In this document: positions 10,286-21,242 of the stretch, one piece after another
Position numbering within the stretch: the first letter of the stretch is position 1
Layout: each line of letters begins with the position of its first letter
DNA from: Pantoea sp. alder81
GTDB lineage: Bacteria; Pseudomonadota; Gammaproteobacteria; Enterobacterales; Enterobacteriaceae
DNA length: 64,000 bases
Reading direction: 5' to 3'
NCBI RefSeq assembly: GCF_020179835.1
Contig: NZ_JAIUDA010000002.1
Span: 806,001 to 870,000 of the forward strand
Made by a program: the position numbers and the translations under genes
Notes under the pieces: model-generated
The model's input: the letters and a program-made list of their open reading frames with translations, nothing else
Database searches by the model: none
Told to the model about the DNA's origin: nothing

Positions 10286-10447
10286 GCTGCACCCTGCTAG
10301 TCGGCGATATCGCCAATGCCATTAGATGCTGTCAGTGTATTTATAACTCAGGGCAAACCAGTAACGGTTTTATATATCGTTTGGGGATTTCAAAGTCTAA
10401 AAAGGCATAAGACGGCGGGAGAGTTTATGCGGCGGGCGGGATTAACG

Positions 10448-10472
10448 GTGAGCGGCGCATAAGGCCGCTCAC
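10448..10472 (-). terminator. Stem-loop downstream of yfeX
   Basis: Perfect 9-bp stem GTGAGCGGC/GCCGCTCAC with a 7-base loop, starting eight bases past the yfeX stop. The following minus-strand sequence is poor in T, so intrinsic termination may be weak. Confidence 0.5.
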
Positions 10473-10479
10473 TCTCGTG

Positions 10480-11376
10480 TTACAACGCCTGCAATGCGTC
10501 CAGCGAGGGCGCAAAGAAGTAGCTGCCGGTTACCGGCTTGGTGAAGCGCAACATCGCATCCATCTTGCCGTCACGCTCGCCAAACATGCTCAGCAACTGC
10601 TGCTCGATGTTGTACAAGCGATGGCAATAGGAGATGAAGTACAAGCCATGGGTGCCGCTGGCCGAACCGTAAGGCAGGCTTTGACGCAGAATCTTCAGCC
10701 CTTTGCCCTCTTCTTTCAGATCGACACGGCTGAGATGCGAGGTGGCGGGACGCTGATCGCCAGGCAACTCTTCGTTATCCACTTTCGTGCGACCCATAAC
10801 CGCTTCCTGCTTCTCCACCGCCATACGATTCCACAGTTTGAGATTGTGCTCCCAGCGCTGGGTGAAGACGTAGCTGCCGCCGGCATCCGGGCCATTAGCG
10901 ATAATCGCCACCTGCTGGCGCGCCTCGCCTTGCGGGTTTTCAGTGCCATCGACAAAGCCGGAGAGATCGCGCTCTTCCACCCAGCGAAAACCGTGCGTCT
11001 CTTCTTCGATGTCCACGGCGTCAGCAAAAGCCGCCAATGCCGCCTGCGCCAGCGAAAAGTTGACGTCATGGCGCAGTGATTGAATATGGATCAGCAGATC
11101 ACGCTGCGTCGCGGGTGCAATGCCTTTACCGAGCGGCGCAAAGGCTTTTAGCTCTGGAGCAGAACCCTGGCCTTGCAGATCGCGCCACAGTGCATCGCCA
11201 AAAGCGATCACCGCGCCTAATCCGGCATCGGTAAATTTCTGTTGCAGCAGTTCGAGGTGTTGCAGGAAGGTTTTGCTCCCCTGGCGGACAGCATCGAGAT
11301 CGCCCGTGACGCGGGCTTCAAGCCAAATGGCGAAACGGCGGTGCTCCAACAGGATCCCGCTCTGAAATTGAGACAT
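10480..11376 (-). CDS. yfeX: Dyp-type peroxidase YfeX
   Basis: Cytosolic heme peroxidase of the dye-decolourising type, reported in E. coli to handle porphyrinogens and heme. The 298-residue protein shows the Dyp motif GFVDGTENP with its catalytic aspartate and a likely proximal histidine in [10 protein letters not shown] longer in-frame start exists six codons upstream, but the ATG at 11376 has GGAGAG seven bases before it and gives the family start MSQFQSGIL. Single gene with a stem-loop behind it. Confidence 0.94.
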   Translation of the reverse strand: MSQFQSGILLEHRRFAIWLEARVTGDLDAVRQGSKTFLQHLELLQQKFTDAGLGAVIAFGDALWRDLQGQGSAPELKAFAPLGKGIAPATQRDLLIHIQSLRHDVNFSLAQAALAAFADAVDIEEETHGFRWVEERDLSGFVDGTENPQGEARQQVAIIANGPDAGGSYVFTQRWEHNLKLWNRMAVEKQEAVMGRTKVDNEELPGDQRPATSHLSRVDLKEEGKGLKILRQSLPYGSASGTHGLYFISYCHRLYNIEQQLLSMFGERDGKMDAMLRFTKPVTGSYFFAPSLDALQAL

Positions 11377-11472
11377 TGCACTGCTCTCCGGCATGAAAGT
11401 TAGGACGATTTTTCGCCCACATCATACCGGAAAGCCACACAATGGTTGTGCGTTAACGCAACTTTTTTTTGC

Positions 11473-12093
11473 TTAGCGCTGCCAAACGATCTTGCTGATT
11501 TTCCAGCTTTTTAAGGTGTCGTCAGCGGGCATTAAACCTTCGGGTCCGTGCCCTTCGCCGCTGTAAACATAAGAGATGTGCTGACTACCCGGTGCGCGAC
11601 ATTCAATATCGCGGGCATCTAATCCGGTGGTGAGTTTGCAGTTGTCGAAGGCTTTACTGAATTTGGCGCTAAACAAATCGCCAATTTTGCTGCCGTCTGC
11701 GCTCTTTGCATCCGCATCCATCACTTCAATGCGTTCAACGCTGCTCTGGCCGTTGATCACCAACTTCACTTTGCCATCCTCGAGCGCCTGCCAGAAATCG
11801 ACAACCTGACCATTCTGGGTGCGCATGCCCTGACGCAGTTGATAATCATTGTTCAGTGCTTTACCGATCGCCGCTTCTGACATGGCGGTGGTGCTGCTTA
11901 AGCCTGCCACGCCCTGCTCGGTCACAGTGAGTGATCCACCAAACCAGGTCATCGGATTCAATGCCGACCAGTGATAGCTGAGCGGATTATACCAATGACT
12001 TTCGCTCGCGCTGGAGGCGGTAGAGGAACCTGAACTGGCGCAACCCGCCAGAATCATGGCGCTGACCAGCAGTGCGGGACGAACAACTTTCAT
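11473..12093 (-). CDS. yfeY: YfeY-like outer-membrane lipoprotein (DUF1131)
   Basis: Predicted lipoprotein of 206 residues. The signal ends in lipobox LAGC with Cys18 as the lipidated residue; no Asp follows, so outer-membrane sorting is expected. The body matches DUF1131: WFGGSLTVTEQGV, LRQGMRTQNG, GSQHISY and GPEGLMPADDTLKSWK. In E. coli yfeY is known as a sigma-E-dependent gene; I did not find a clear sigma-E promoter here. Biochemical role unknown. An Ser/Ala-rich linker follows the lipid anchor. Confidence 0.92.
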   Translation of the reverse strand: MKVVRPALLVSAMILAGCASSGSSTASSASESHWYNPLSYHWSALNPMTWFGGSLTVTEQGVAGLSSTTAMSEAAIGKALNNDYQLRQGMRTQNGQVVDFWQALEDGKVKLVINGQSSVERIEVMDADAKSADGSKIGDLFSAKFSKAFDNCKLTTGLDARDIECRAPGSQHISYVYSGEGHGPEGLMPADDTLKSWKISKIVWQR

Positions 12094-12156
12094 GAATGCT
12101 CCTTGATCTCTTGTGCCGATTGGCGTGCCTGTTGGAGTCGCAAACCGGCAAAAAGT

Positions 12157-12615
12157 TTATTCGATGTGATGTTCCGGCAGAAAACAGTCGCGCAGGCGCT
12201 GATGAGCTTGTAGCCAGACCAGCGCCAGCAGGTCAAACAGCGTCAGTAGCAACGGCAACGGGGAATCGGGAAAAGCGCCCTGCCACAGACCGTAGCCCTG
12301 CGACAGCAGACTGATTAAAAACGATGCGATGAGCACAAGTCGCCAGCGCTGCCACAGGCGCGGCCAGCGTTGGCGATAGCCGGTGAGCAACAAACCGATT
12401 GCCGCCGGAATGCCCAGCGCTAACCCAATCCAAAAGCTCTGACGGTCTGGATAGAACAGTACAAGCAGATCGTTGCCCTGCTGACGAGATGCGCCCGCCA
12501 TCACCAGCAACAGCCAGGTACGCGCTTGCAGTAGCAAGATCAGCCAGAAAAGAAATGGCAGCCGTAGCTGCCCTTTCGCATCATACTCATCTGGCAAATA
12601 TTTCAGCCCCATCAT
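12157..12615 (-). CDS. yfeZ: YfeZ-like inner-membrane protein (DUF2919)
   Basis: Small integral membrane protein of 152 residues with four predicted helices at about 22-41, 60-80, 93-113 and 120-137. The N-terminus YLPDEYDAKGQLRLPFLFW is typical of DUF2919. It follows ypeA by 7 bases, so the two are co-transcribed, and yfeY lies 63 bases downstream. Function unknown; nothing in the sequence suggests a substrate. Confidence 0.88.
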   Translation of the reverse strand: MMGLKYLPDEYDAKGQLRLPFLFWLILLLQARTWLLLVMAGASRQQGNDLLVLFYPDRQSFWIGLALGIPAAIGLLLTGYRQRWPRLWQRWRLVLIASFLISLLSQGYGLWQGAFPDSPLPLLLTLFDLLALVWLQAHQRLRDCFLPEHHIE

Positions 12616-12622
12616 GGGCAGC

Positions 12623-13048
12623 TTAATACTCGCGGTCTTCGATTAGGCGCTTACCCAACAGCACCGAATCTACTGGCTCGTACTCAAGCTTTTCATAGAA
12701 AGCGATCACCTGATCGTTCTCTTCACGCACCATCAGATTGATTTTCGGACAGCCACGCGCGATCAGCTTCTTCTCAAGGCGATTCATCAGCGCGTTGGCA
12801 AAACCGCGCCCCTGATAATCCGGGTGCACCGCGAGGTAATAAACTGAACCGCGATGACCATCGTAGCCGCCCATTACCGTGCCGACCACTTCACCGCCGA
12901 CTTCCGCCACCAGAAACAGTTCGGCGTCGTGGTTCATTTTACGTTCGATATCCAGTTCAGGATCGTTCCATGGGCGTAACAGATCGCAACGCTCCCAGAG
13001 CGTGATCACTTCTTCAAAATCTTCCTGGCGGAATGAGCGGATTTCCAT
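12623..13048 (-). CDS. ypeA: GNAT acetyltransferase YpeA
   Basis: GNAT-family N-acetyltransferase, 141 residues as in E. coli YpeA. The acetyl-CoA binding signature is [21 protein letters not shown]; the N-terminus [29 protein letters not shown] is characteristic when read in parts. The frame extends 15 codons upstream, but the ATG at 13048 has AGGGTAA in front and gives the family start. Substrate unknown. It is divergent from amiA and heads ypeA-yfeZ. Confidence 0.93.
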   Translation of the reverse strand: MEIRSFRQEDFEEVITLWERCDLLRPWNDPELDIERKMNHDAELFLVAEVGGEVVGTVMGGYDGHRGSVYYLAVHPDYQGRGFANALMNRLEKKLIARGCPKINLMVREENDQVIAFYEKLEYEPVDSVLLGKRLIEDREY

Positions 13049-13162
13049 CGGCGTTACCCTGCAATTAGGCACAATTCGCTGATTATCACGCATTCTTTGC
13101 CAGGCGCAACCCTCACGCCGCGCAACGGAGGAAAAAAACGGCTAAATTGCTGTTAGTACCGT

Positions 13163-13177
13163 GTAATACAAAGTAAT
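13163..13177 (+). promoter_or_regulatory. Candidate CpxR box upstream of amiA
   Basis: GTAAT-N5-GTAAT matches the CpxR consensus GTAAA-N5-GTAAA in 8 of 10 positions. It lies about 90 bases before the amiA start and about 50 bases before a possible -10 (TATAAC, 13221-13226) that lacks a good -35. amiA is a known Cpx target in enterobacteria. Confidence 0.5.
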
Positions 13178-13258
13178 GCGCTGAAATGGTTGTGAAGTCG
13201 CCGCAAGGCAGTTGTTACGATATAACACTGGGCAGGATTTTCTGTCAGGGACCCCATT

Positions 13259-14116
13259 ATGAGTAAAATTTCACTGCTGAAGCGCCTCACCAATCGGCGT
13301 CAGTTGCTCCTGTCTGGCCTTGCGCTGGCAGTGCTGTCACCCCGCGCGGTGATGGCGAAAGAAGAGAGTTCCAATTTGCGCGTGAGCAATGGTCACACGC
13401 CGCCGAAACCGGCGACCAATGGCAAACGCATCGTGATGATCGATCCCGGCCACGGCGGCATTGATTCAGGCGCGGTGGGCGAAGAGGGTTCGGAAGAGAA
13501 ACATGTGGTGCTGGCGATTGCGAACACCGTGCGCACGTTGCTGCAAAATCACCCTAAAGTGGAAGTGCGCCTGACGCGCGACAGCGATCACTTTATCCCG
13601 CTGTATCAGCGTGTGGAGATCGCACACCAGCACGGCGCCAACCTGTTTATGTCGATTCATGCCGATGGTTACACCAGCCCGGATGCCAACGGCGCATCGG
13701 TGTTCGCCCTGTCGAATCGCGGTGCCAGCAGTGCCATGGCGCGCTATATGTCTCAACGAGAAAACGATGCCGATAAGGTCGGCGGCGCGGAAGTGCAGGA
13801 GAAAGATAACTACCTGAACCAGATTCTGTTCGATCTGGTGCAGACCGATACCATCCGCAACAGCCTGACGCTGGGCAAACATGTGCTGGATCAGATCCGC
13901 CCGGTGCATCATCTGCACAGCCAGCATACTGAACAGGCCGCGTTTGCGGTGTTGAAGTCGCCTTCAATCCCGTCGGTGCTGGTCGAAACCTCGTTTATTA
14001 CCAACCCGCGTGAAGAGCAACTGCTGGGCACCACCGCCTTCCGCCAGAAGATCGCCAGCGCGATTGCGGATGGCATCGTCAATTACTTTAACGAGTACGA
14101 TCGGCACCAGGCGTAG
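13259..14116 (+). CDS. amiA: N-acetylmuramoyl-L-alanine amidase AmiA
   Basis: Periplasmic zinc amidase that cleaves septal peptidoglycan during daughter-cell separation. The 285 residues begin with a twin-arginine signal (TNRRQLLLSG, cleavage near VMA at residue 33). The Amidase_3 domain carries zinc ligands His65 (DPGHGGIDSGA), Glu80 and His134 (SIHADG) and catalytic Glu243 (VETSF). It is followed 47 bases later by hemF, as in E. coli. A candidate CpxR box precedes it. Confidence 0.96.
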   Translation: MSKISLLKRLTNRRQLLLSGLALAVLSPRAVMAKEESSNLRVSNGHTPPKPATNGKRIVMIDPGHGGIDSGAVGEEGSEEKHVVLAIANTVRTLLQNHPKVEVRLTRDSDHFIPLYQRVEIAHQHGANLFMSIHADGYTSPDANGASVFALSNRGASSAMARYMSQRENDADKVGGAEVQEKDNYLNQILFDLVQTDTIRNSLTLGKHVLDQIRPVHHLHSQHTEQAAFAVLKSPSIPSVLVETSFITNPREEQLLGTTAFRQKIASAIADGIVNYFNEYDRHQA

Positions 14117-14160
14117 CTTTTTCCTGTGATAGAATCGCGGCAAATTTCCGGAACGAGTGA

Positions 14161-15084
<924 letters not shown>

Positions 15085-15459
15085 CCTTATTTCATACAAA
15101 CTGGTGTTAAGGCTGATTATTGGATCTGATGGTAATGTCGTCTTAGCAGTGGGCAACCCTGTCCTGGGCTGCTTGTAGATTCTGAATGAAACACTGTTTG
15201 AAGCTGCGTATTGGATCTGATGATAACGCTGGCTGGAGCCAGGCGCATGGATGCGGCTGGCAGTTCGGGTTGGCCTGGATGGCCTTACCCGAACGATCCG
15301 TCGGCACGACGTGAAAGCCGAGGGTACCGCGCAAGCGGCGCGAGGACGGCCCGGCAGCAGCAGAGGTGCTAAGGCCCGCACCACCACACCATCGTAAAAC
15401 CGCAACAGCCCACCACCGCATCAACAGCCTCCAGCTGTTGGCCACCTAACCACAATTCA
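15085..15459. repeat. Repeat-rich spacer between hemF and maeB
   Basis: Non-coding stretch between convergent genes. It contains an 18-base direct repeat, 15118-15135 and 15209-15226 (17/18 identical), 91 bases apart. A second part, 15322-15385, shares modules with the crr spacer (see 2976-3314). I see no credible ORF and no clear terminator. Confidence 0.7.
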
Positions 15460-17739
15460 TCAAAGCGGCTCGGTCTGCGCCTCCACCACCGCTAATGCCA
15501 CCATATTCACAATGCGCCTTACCGATGCAATGCGCGTCAGCACATGCACCGGTTTACTGATCCCCATCAACACCGGCCCCACCGTCACCCCTTCCGAGCA
15601 CGACACGCGCAACAGGTTATAGCTGATGCGCGCCGCTTCCACGTTCGGCATGATCAGCAGATTAGCGGTGCCTTTCAGCGGACTGTCGGGCATCAACTCG
15701 CGACGAATACTCTCCACCAGCGCCGCATCACCGTGCATCTCACCATCGATCTCCATTTCCGGCGCACGGCTCTGAATCAATGCCAATGCTTCACGCATCT
15801 TGCGTGCGCCCGGCGCATTCGAGGTGCCAAAGCTGGAGTGCGACAGCAGCGCCACGCGCGGTTCGATACCAAAACGGCGCACCGTCTCAGCCGCTAGCAA
15901 TGTGATATCCGCCAACTGTTCCGCACTGGGATCTTCATTAACGTAAGTATCAGCAATAAAAGTGTTACCGCTCGGCAGGAGCAGCGCGTTCATCGCCCCG
16001 GCGACTTTTACGTCATCGCGGAAACCAAATACCTTCTCCACCACATCGTAATGTTCACGGTAATCGCCGATGGTGCCGCATATCAACGCGTCAGCCTCGC
16101 CACGATGCACCATGATCGCACCGATCAAGGTCGGATTGCCGATCACCGCGCGCTGAGCGGTTTCAGGCGTCACGCCGCGCCGTTTCATGATCTGGTAATA
16201 CTCATTCCAGTACTCTTTAAAGCGCGGATCGGATTCGTTGTTCACGATCTCAAAATCCTTGCCCGCTTCGATCTTCAGCCCTTGTTTCTGAATACGCATC
16301 GCAATCACATTCGGACGACCAATCAGAATCGGCTTCGCCAGCCCCAGCGACACCAGCTCCTGTGTCGCATGCAGCACCCGCACTTCCTCTCCTTCCGCCA
16401 TCACCACCCGCTTGGGATCTTTGCGCGCCTGCGAGAAAATCGGCTTCATAAACAGATTGGTTTTATACACAAACTCGGTGAGCTGCTCACGATAGGCATC
16501 GAAATCGGCGATCGGTCGGGTCGCCACGCCAGACTCCATCGCCGCTTTCGCCACGGCAGGCGCGATCTGCACAATTAAACGCGGATCGAACGGCTTAGGA
16601 ATCAGATACTCCGGACCGAAGCTCAGATCCTGATCGTCATACGCCGACGCCACCACATCGCTCTGCTCGGCCTGCGCCAACGCCGCAATCGCATGCACCG
16701 CCGCGAGCTTCATCTCCTCGTTAATGGCGGTAGCCCCTACGTCCAACGCCCCACGAAAAATAAACGGGAAGCACAGCACATTGTTAACCTGATTGGGGAA
16801 ATCCGAGCGCCCGGTGCAGATAATCGCGTCCGGCCTGACCTCCTTCGCCAGCGGCGGCATGATCTCCGGCTCAGGATTGGCAAGTGCCAGAATCAGCGGG
16901 TCCTGCGCCATTTTCTTCACCATCTCTGGCGTCATCGCTTTCGGACCAGAACAACCCAGGAAGATATCCGCGCCCGCAATCACTTCATCCAGCGTGCGAG
17001 AGCCATTATCCTCAATGGCATACTCGGCTTTGGTCGGCGTCATATTCGGTTCGCGATCGCGGTAGATCACCCCTTTCGAATCGCACACCACAATGTTGTG
17101 CTTTTGCATGCCGAGCGCCACCAGCAAATTCAGGCAGGCAATCGCTGAAGCCCCCGCGCCGGAAACCACCAGCCGCACATCGGAGATGGCCTTTTTCACG
17201 ATAGTCAGACCATTGAGCACCGCCGCGGTACAGATGATCGCCGTGCCGTGCTGATCGTCGTGAAACACCGGAATCTTCATGCGCTCACGCAGCTGCTGCT
17301 CAATGTAAAAACACTCCGGCGCTTTAATGTCCTCCAGATTGATGCCGCCAAATGTCGGCTCCAGCGCGGCAATCACCTCAATCAGCTTATCCGGGTCCAG
17401 CTCATCAATTTCGATATCAAACACATCAATACCGGCGAACTTCTTGAACAATACACCTTTACCTTCCATTACCGGCTTACCCGCTAACGCACCGATGTTG
17501 CCGAGCCCTAGCACCGCCGTGCCGTTGGAAATCACCGCCACCAGATTGCCGCGCGCGGTGTATTTATGCGCCGCCAGCGGATCGGCCGCGATCTCCAGAC
17601 AAGGTGCCGCCACGCCTGGCGAATAGGCCAGCGCTAAATCACGCTGGGTCGCCAGCGGTTTGGTGGGTGAAACCTGAATTTTTCCGGGAGTGGGGTATTG
17701 GTGGAAGTCGAGCGCACTTTGCTTGAGTTGATCGTCCAT
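15460..17739 (-). CDS. maeB: NADP-dependent malic enzyme
   Basis: Oxidatively decarboxylates malate to pyruvate with NADP+, supplying NADPH in the cytosol. The 759 residues match the long enterobacterial form. The N-terminal malic enzyme part includes [32 protein letters not shown] and HDDQHGTA, followed by an NAD(P)-binding region ([12 protein letters not shown]). The C-terminal third is a phosphotransacetylase-like domain, usually regulatory. The ATG at 17739 ([13 protein letters not shown]) was preferred over one ten codons upstream because AAGGATG precedes it and it matches the family start. Divergent from talA. Confidence 0.96.
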   Translation of the reverse strand: MDDQLKQSALDFHQYPTPGKIQVSPTKPLATQRDLALAYSPGVAAPCLEIAADPLAAHKYTARGNLVAVISNGTAVLGLGNIGALAGKPVMEGKGVLFKKFAGIDVFDIEIDELDPDKLIEVIAALEPTFGGINLEDIKAPECFYIEQQLRERMKIPVFHDDQHGTAIICTAAVLNGLTIVKKAISDVRLVVSGAGASAIACLNLLVALGMQKHNIVVCDSKGVIYRDREPNMTPTKAEYAIEDNGSRTLDEVIAGADIFLGCSGPKAMTPEMVKKMAQDPLILALANPEPEIMPPLAKEVRPDAIICTGRSDFPNQVNNVLCFPFIFRGALDVGATAINEEMKLAAVHAIAALAQAEQSDVVASAYDDQDLSFGPEYLIPKPFDPRLIVQIAPAVAKAAMESGVATRPIADFDAYREQLTEFVYKTNLFMKPIFSQARKDPKRVVMAEGEEVRVLHATQELVSLGLAKPILIGRPNVIAMRIQKQGLKIEAGKDFEIVNNESDPRFKEYWNEYYQIMKRRGVTPETAQRAVIGNPTLIGAIMVHRGEADALICGTIGDYREHYDVVEKVFGFRDDVKVAGAMNALLLPSGNTFIADTYVNEDPSAEQLADITLLAAETVRRFGIEPRVALLSHSSFGTSNAPGARKMREALALIQSRAPEMEIDGEMHGDAALVESIRRELMPDSPLKGTANLLIMPNVEAARISYNLLRVSCSEGVTVGPVLMGISKPVHVLTRIASVRRIVNMVALAVVEAQTEPL

Positions 17740-18067
17740 TGGGCATCCTTTGGCACGGCTGAAAGCCACCAGTATAGGAATTTACGGCACAAAAGAGGGT
17801 GAAGGCGCTCAAAGAACACACAGTTACAAGGGCACAGATTGCCACGGCTTCGCCTGCGGCTTTGGTGCAGCCTGCTATGCTTATGGATGGCAAAAAGCGT
17901 AGCTGAACCGATCAGGCAACCTCTTCTGTCACAGAAGTACTCCGACGCCACAATCAGAGAAAACGCATTTTCTTCGTGCAACGTCTGTAGCACTGTGTTG
18001 AGCCAGGACTCAACAGGAAAGGGCACGAATACCCTGCCCACATTATTGCTAATCAAGGAGTTAAGCG
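17740..18067. promoter_or_regulatory. Divergent maeB/talA regulatory spacer
   Basis: No ORF of interest. CTATGCTT at 17875-17882 on the plus strand resembles an extended sigma-S -10 element (CTATACT), which would fit the known RpoS dependence of talA in E. coli. A small 6-bp hairpin (17997-18002 with 18009-18014) lies in the talA leader. AAGGAG precedes the talA ATG. I found no CreB direct repeat. Confidence 0.4.
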
Positions 18068-19018
18068 ATGAACCAGCTAGATGCATTGAAACAGTTCACC
18101 ACCGTGGTGGCGGACAGCGGCGACATCGAATCTATTCGCCATTACCATCCGGAAGACGCAACAACTAACCCCTCTTTAATTCTGAAAGCCTCCGGTCTTG
18201 ACGCTTACAAACATCTGATTGATGACGCCATCGACTATGCGAAAAAACAGGGCGGCAGCAAAGAGACGCAAATCATTAACGCCAGCGACAAAGTGGCGAT
18301 CAATCTCGGTATGGAAATTCTGAAAAGCGTACCGGGCCGTGTTTCGACCGAAGTGGATGCGCGCCTCTCCTTCGATCGTGGCATGTGTGTGACCAAGGCT
18401 GAAAAACTGGTGCGGATGTATGAAGAGAACGGCATTGATCGTTCGCGCATCCTGATCAAACTGGCCTCAACCTGGGAAGGGATCAAAGCCGCCGAAGAAC
18501 TGGAGAAGAACGGCATCCAGTGTAACCTGACGCTGCTGTTCTCCTTTGCTCAGGCGCGTGCCTGTGCCGAAGCCGGCGTGTTCCTGATCTCCCCGTTTGT
18601 CGGCCGTATTTATGACTGGTACAACACCCGTAAACCGCTCGACCCGTACGTGGTGGATGAAGATCCTGGCGTGAAATCTGTGCGTCGTATCTACGATTAC
18701 TACAAGAAGCATCGTTATAGCACCGTGATCATGGGTGCCAGCTTCCGTAAAGTGGAGCAGATTCAGGCGCTGGCCGGGTGTGACCGCCTGACCATCTCCC
18801 CTAACCTGCTGGAAGAACTGGCGAACAGCGATGCGCCACTGGAGCGCAAACTGGAGCCTTCAACCGAAGGTTTCCACCAGCCTGCATCGCTCTCCGAAGC
18901 GGAGTTCCGCTGGGAACATAACCAGGATCCAATGGCGGTGGAAAAACTGTCTGACGGCATCCGTCAATTCGCCATTGACCAGCAGAAGCTGGAAGATGTG
19001 CTGGCTTCTCGCCTGTAA
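18068..19018 (+). CDS. talA: Transaldolase A
   Basis: Pentose phosphate enzyme exchanging a dihydroxyacetone unit between sedoheptulose-7-phosphate and glyceraldehyde-3-phosphate. The 316-residue protein has the Schiff-base lysine Lys131 ([11 protein letters not shown]) and the signatures [19 protein letters not shown] and [11 protein letters not shown]. The neighbour tktB and the maeB-talA-tktB order identify the stationary-phase isozyme TalA rather than TalB. Spacer to tktB is 69 bases. Confidence 0.96.
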   Translation: MNQLDALKQFTTVVADSGDIESIRHYHPEDATTNPSLILKASGLDAYKHLIDDAIDYAKKQGGSKETQIINASDKVAINLGMEILKSVPGRVSTEVDARLSFDRGMCVTKAEKLVRMYEENGIDRSRILIKLASTWEGIKAAEELEKNGIQCNLTLLFSFAQARACAEAGVFLISPFVGRIYDWYNTRKPLDPYVVDEDPGVKSVRRIYDYYKKHRYSTVIMGASFRKVEQIQALAGCDRLTISPNLLEELANSDAPLERKLEPSTEGFHQPASLSEAEFRWEHNQDPMAVEKLSDGIRQFAIDQQKLEDVLASRL

Positions 19019-19087
19019 ATCACCACCCTTTTCATGTCGGACGGGCGTCTGCCCGTCCTCATTTGCCCAATCATAAGGGAGAACCCT

Positions 19088-21097
19088 ATGTCTTCACGCA
19101 AAGAGTTGGCTAACGCGATTCGTGCTTTAAGTATGGATGCGGTACAAAAAGCAAATTCTGGTCACCCCGGTATGCCAATGGGGATGGCGGATATCGCCGA
19201 AGTGCTGTGGCGCGATGTCCTCAAACATAACCCTAACAACCCGGCCTGGGCCGACCGCGACCGCTTTATCCTCTCCAATGGCCACGGTTCGATGCTGCTT
19301 TACAGCCTGCTGCACCTCACCGGGTATGACCTGCCGATGGAAGAGTTGAAAAACTTCCGCCAGCTGCATTCGAAAACACCGGGCCATCCCGAAATTGGCT
19401 ACACGCCGGGCGTGGAGACCACCACCGGTCCGCTGGGCCAGGGCCTGGCGAATGCCGTGGGGATGGCGATTGCTGAGCGCACATTGGCAGCACAGTTCAA
19501 CCGCCCGGGCCACGATATCGTCGATCATCACACCTACGTGTTTATGGGCGATGGCTGTCTGATGGAGGGGATCTCGCATGAGGTCAGCTCGCTGGCGGGC
19601 ACGCTGGGCCTCGGTAAACTGATTGGTTTCTACGATCACAACGGCATCTCAATTGACGGTGAAACCGAAGGCTGGTTCACCGATGACACGCATAAACGTT
19701 TCGAAGCCTACAACTGGCACGTGGTTGGCAGTGCGGAAGGCATTGATGGCCACGATCCTGAAGCCATTGCGGCGGCGATCAAAGAAGCGCAGAGCGTCAC
19801 CGATAAGCCTTCGCTGATCATCTGCCGTACCGTGATTGGTTTCGGTTCGCCGAACAAAGCCGGTAAAGAAGAGTCACATGGCGCCGCGCTGGGCGAGCAG
19901 GAAGTGGCACTCACCCGCCAGAAACTGGGCTGGCACCATCCACCGTTTGAGATCCCGAAAGAGATTTATCAGCAGTGGGATGCCAAAGAGGCCGGCAGCC
20001 AGCGTGAGAAAGCCTGGGATGAGAAGTTTGCCGCCTATAAAGCCGCACACCCGGATCTCGCCGCCGAGTTCAGTCGTCGTCTGGATGGCGGTATGCCTGC
20101 CAAATGGAGTGAGGAAACTCAGGCCTTTGTTGACCAGTTGCAGGCTAATCCGCAAAAAATCGCCAGCCGTAAGGCTTCTCAGAACACGCTGGAAGTGTAT
20201 GGCAAACTGCTGCCAGAGCTGCTGGGCGGTTCAGCAGACCTTGCGCCGAGTAACCTCACCATCTGGTCGGGTTCGAAGTCGATCAAAGAGGATCTCGCTG
20301 GGAACTACATTCATTACGGTGTGCGCGAATTTGGTATGACGGCGATTGGTAACGGTCTGGCGCATCACGGCGGCTTTATTCCGTACACCGCGACCTTCCT
20401 GATGTTCGTTGAGTACGCGCGCAACGCGGTGCGTATGGCGGCGCTGATGAAAGCGCGTCAGGTGATGGTGTACACCCATGACTCGATTGGCCTGGGCGAA
20501 GATGGCCCGACGCATCAGCCGGTGGAACAGCTCGCCAGCCTGCGCGTGACGCCAAATATGAGCGTCTGGCGTCCGTGCGATCAGGTGGAAACCGCCGTGG
20601 CCTGGAAAGCCGCCGTTGAGCGCCACCATGGCCCTACGGCGCTGATTCTGTCGCGTCAAAATCTGCTGCAGCCCGAACGCAGCAAAGCACAGGTAGCGGA
20701 TATCGCTAAAGGCGGTTATGTGTTGCAGGATTGCGCGGGCACGCCAGAAGCGATCATCATCGCCACCGGTTCTGAGATTGAAATCGCGCTGGGCGCGGCG
20801 GATAAACTCGGTGCCAGCGGTCACAAGGTACGCGTAGTGTCGCTGCCCTGCACCGACGTGTTTGATAAGCAGGATGCGGCCTATCGCGAATCCGTGCTGC
20901 CTTCCGGCGTGAAAGCGCGCGTGGCGGTTGAAGCCGGTATTGCCGATTACTGGTTCAAGTATGTTGGACTGGATGGCGCGATTGTCGGTATGACCACCTT
21001 TGGTGAGTCTGCACCGGCCGGCAAGCTGTTCCCGGAATTTGGCTTTACCGTGGAAAATATCGTGAGCCATACCGAAGCATTACTCAAGCCACACTAA
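19088..21097 (+). CDS. tktB: Transketolase B
   Basis: Thiamine diphosphate enzyme that moves two-carbon units between sugar phosphates, partner of TalA in the non-oxidative pentose phosphate pathway. The 669 residues include the ThDP motif GDGCLMEG with downstream N ([11 protein letters not shown]), active-site HGSMLLY and TPGHPE regions, and the pyrimidine-domain signature [18 protein letters not shown]. The ATG at 19088 ([12 protein letters not shown]) has AAGGGAG in front; an upstream ATG at 19034 gives a non-homologous extension and was rejected. Followed by a strong terminator. Confidence 0.96.
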   Translation: MSSRKELANAIRALSMDAVQKANSGHPGMPMGMADIAEVLWRDVLKHNPNNPAWADRDRFILSNGHGSMLLYSLLHLTGYDLPMEELKNFRQLHSKTPGHPEIGYTPGVETTTGPLGQGLANAVGMAIAERTLAAQFNRPGHDIVDHHTYVFMGDGCLMEGISHEVSSLAGTLGLGKLIGFYDHNGISIDGETEGWFTDDTHKRFEAYNWHVVGSAEGIDGHDPEAIAAAIKEAQSVTDKPSLIICRTVIGFGSPNKAGKEESHGAALGEQEVALTRQKLGWHHPPFEIPKEIYQQWDAKEAGSQREKAWDEKFAAYKAAHPDLAAEFSRRLDGGMPAKWSEETQAFVDQLQANPQKIASRKASQNTLEVYGKLLPELLGGSADLAPSNLTIWSGSKSIKEDLAGNYIHYGVREFGMTAIGNGLAHHGGFIPYTATFLMFVEYARNAVRMAALMKARQVMVYTHDSIGLGEDGPTHQPVEQLASLRVTPNMSVWRPCDQVETAVAWKAAVERHHGPTALILSRQNLLQPERSKAQVADIAKGGYVLQDCAGTPEAIIIATGSEIEIALGAADKLGASGHKVRVVSLPCTDVFDKQDAAYRESVLPSGVKARVAVEAGIADYWFKYVGLDGAIVGMTTFGESAPAGKLFPEFGFTVENIVSHTEALLKPH

Positions 21098-21103
21098 TCG
21101 ATC

Positions 21104-21138
21104 CGGCCCTGCGTCATTTGGCGTAAGGGCCGTTTTTT
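21104..21138 (+). terminator. Terminator of talA-tktB
   Basis: CGGCCCT (21104-21110) pairs with AGGGCCG (21126-21132) around an inner imperfect GCGTC/GGCGT arm and is followed by six T residues. It starts 7 bases after the tktB stop. Confidence 0.88.
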
Positions 21139-21242
21139 GATCACAGCCTGATACAGAAAAAAATCCTGCCTTCCCCCTTCACGCCTCGCACAAACTGATT
21201 ACTATAAGCTTTCCTCCGAATCCTGTTGCGGACGCTTTCCCG

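Noticed and set aside
17740..18067. CreB direct repeats in the talA promoter
   Set aside because: No TTCAC-N6-TTCAC pattern was found on either strand.
20231..21070. 279-codon minus-strand ORF opposite tktB
   Set aside because: Shadow ORF on the complementary strand of transketolase with no domain features.
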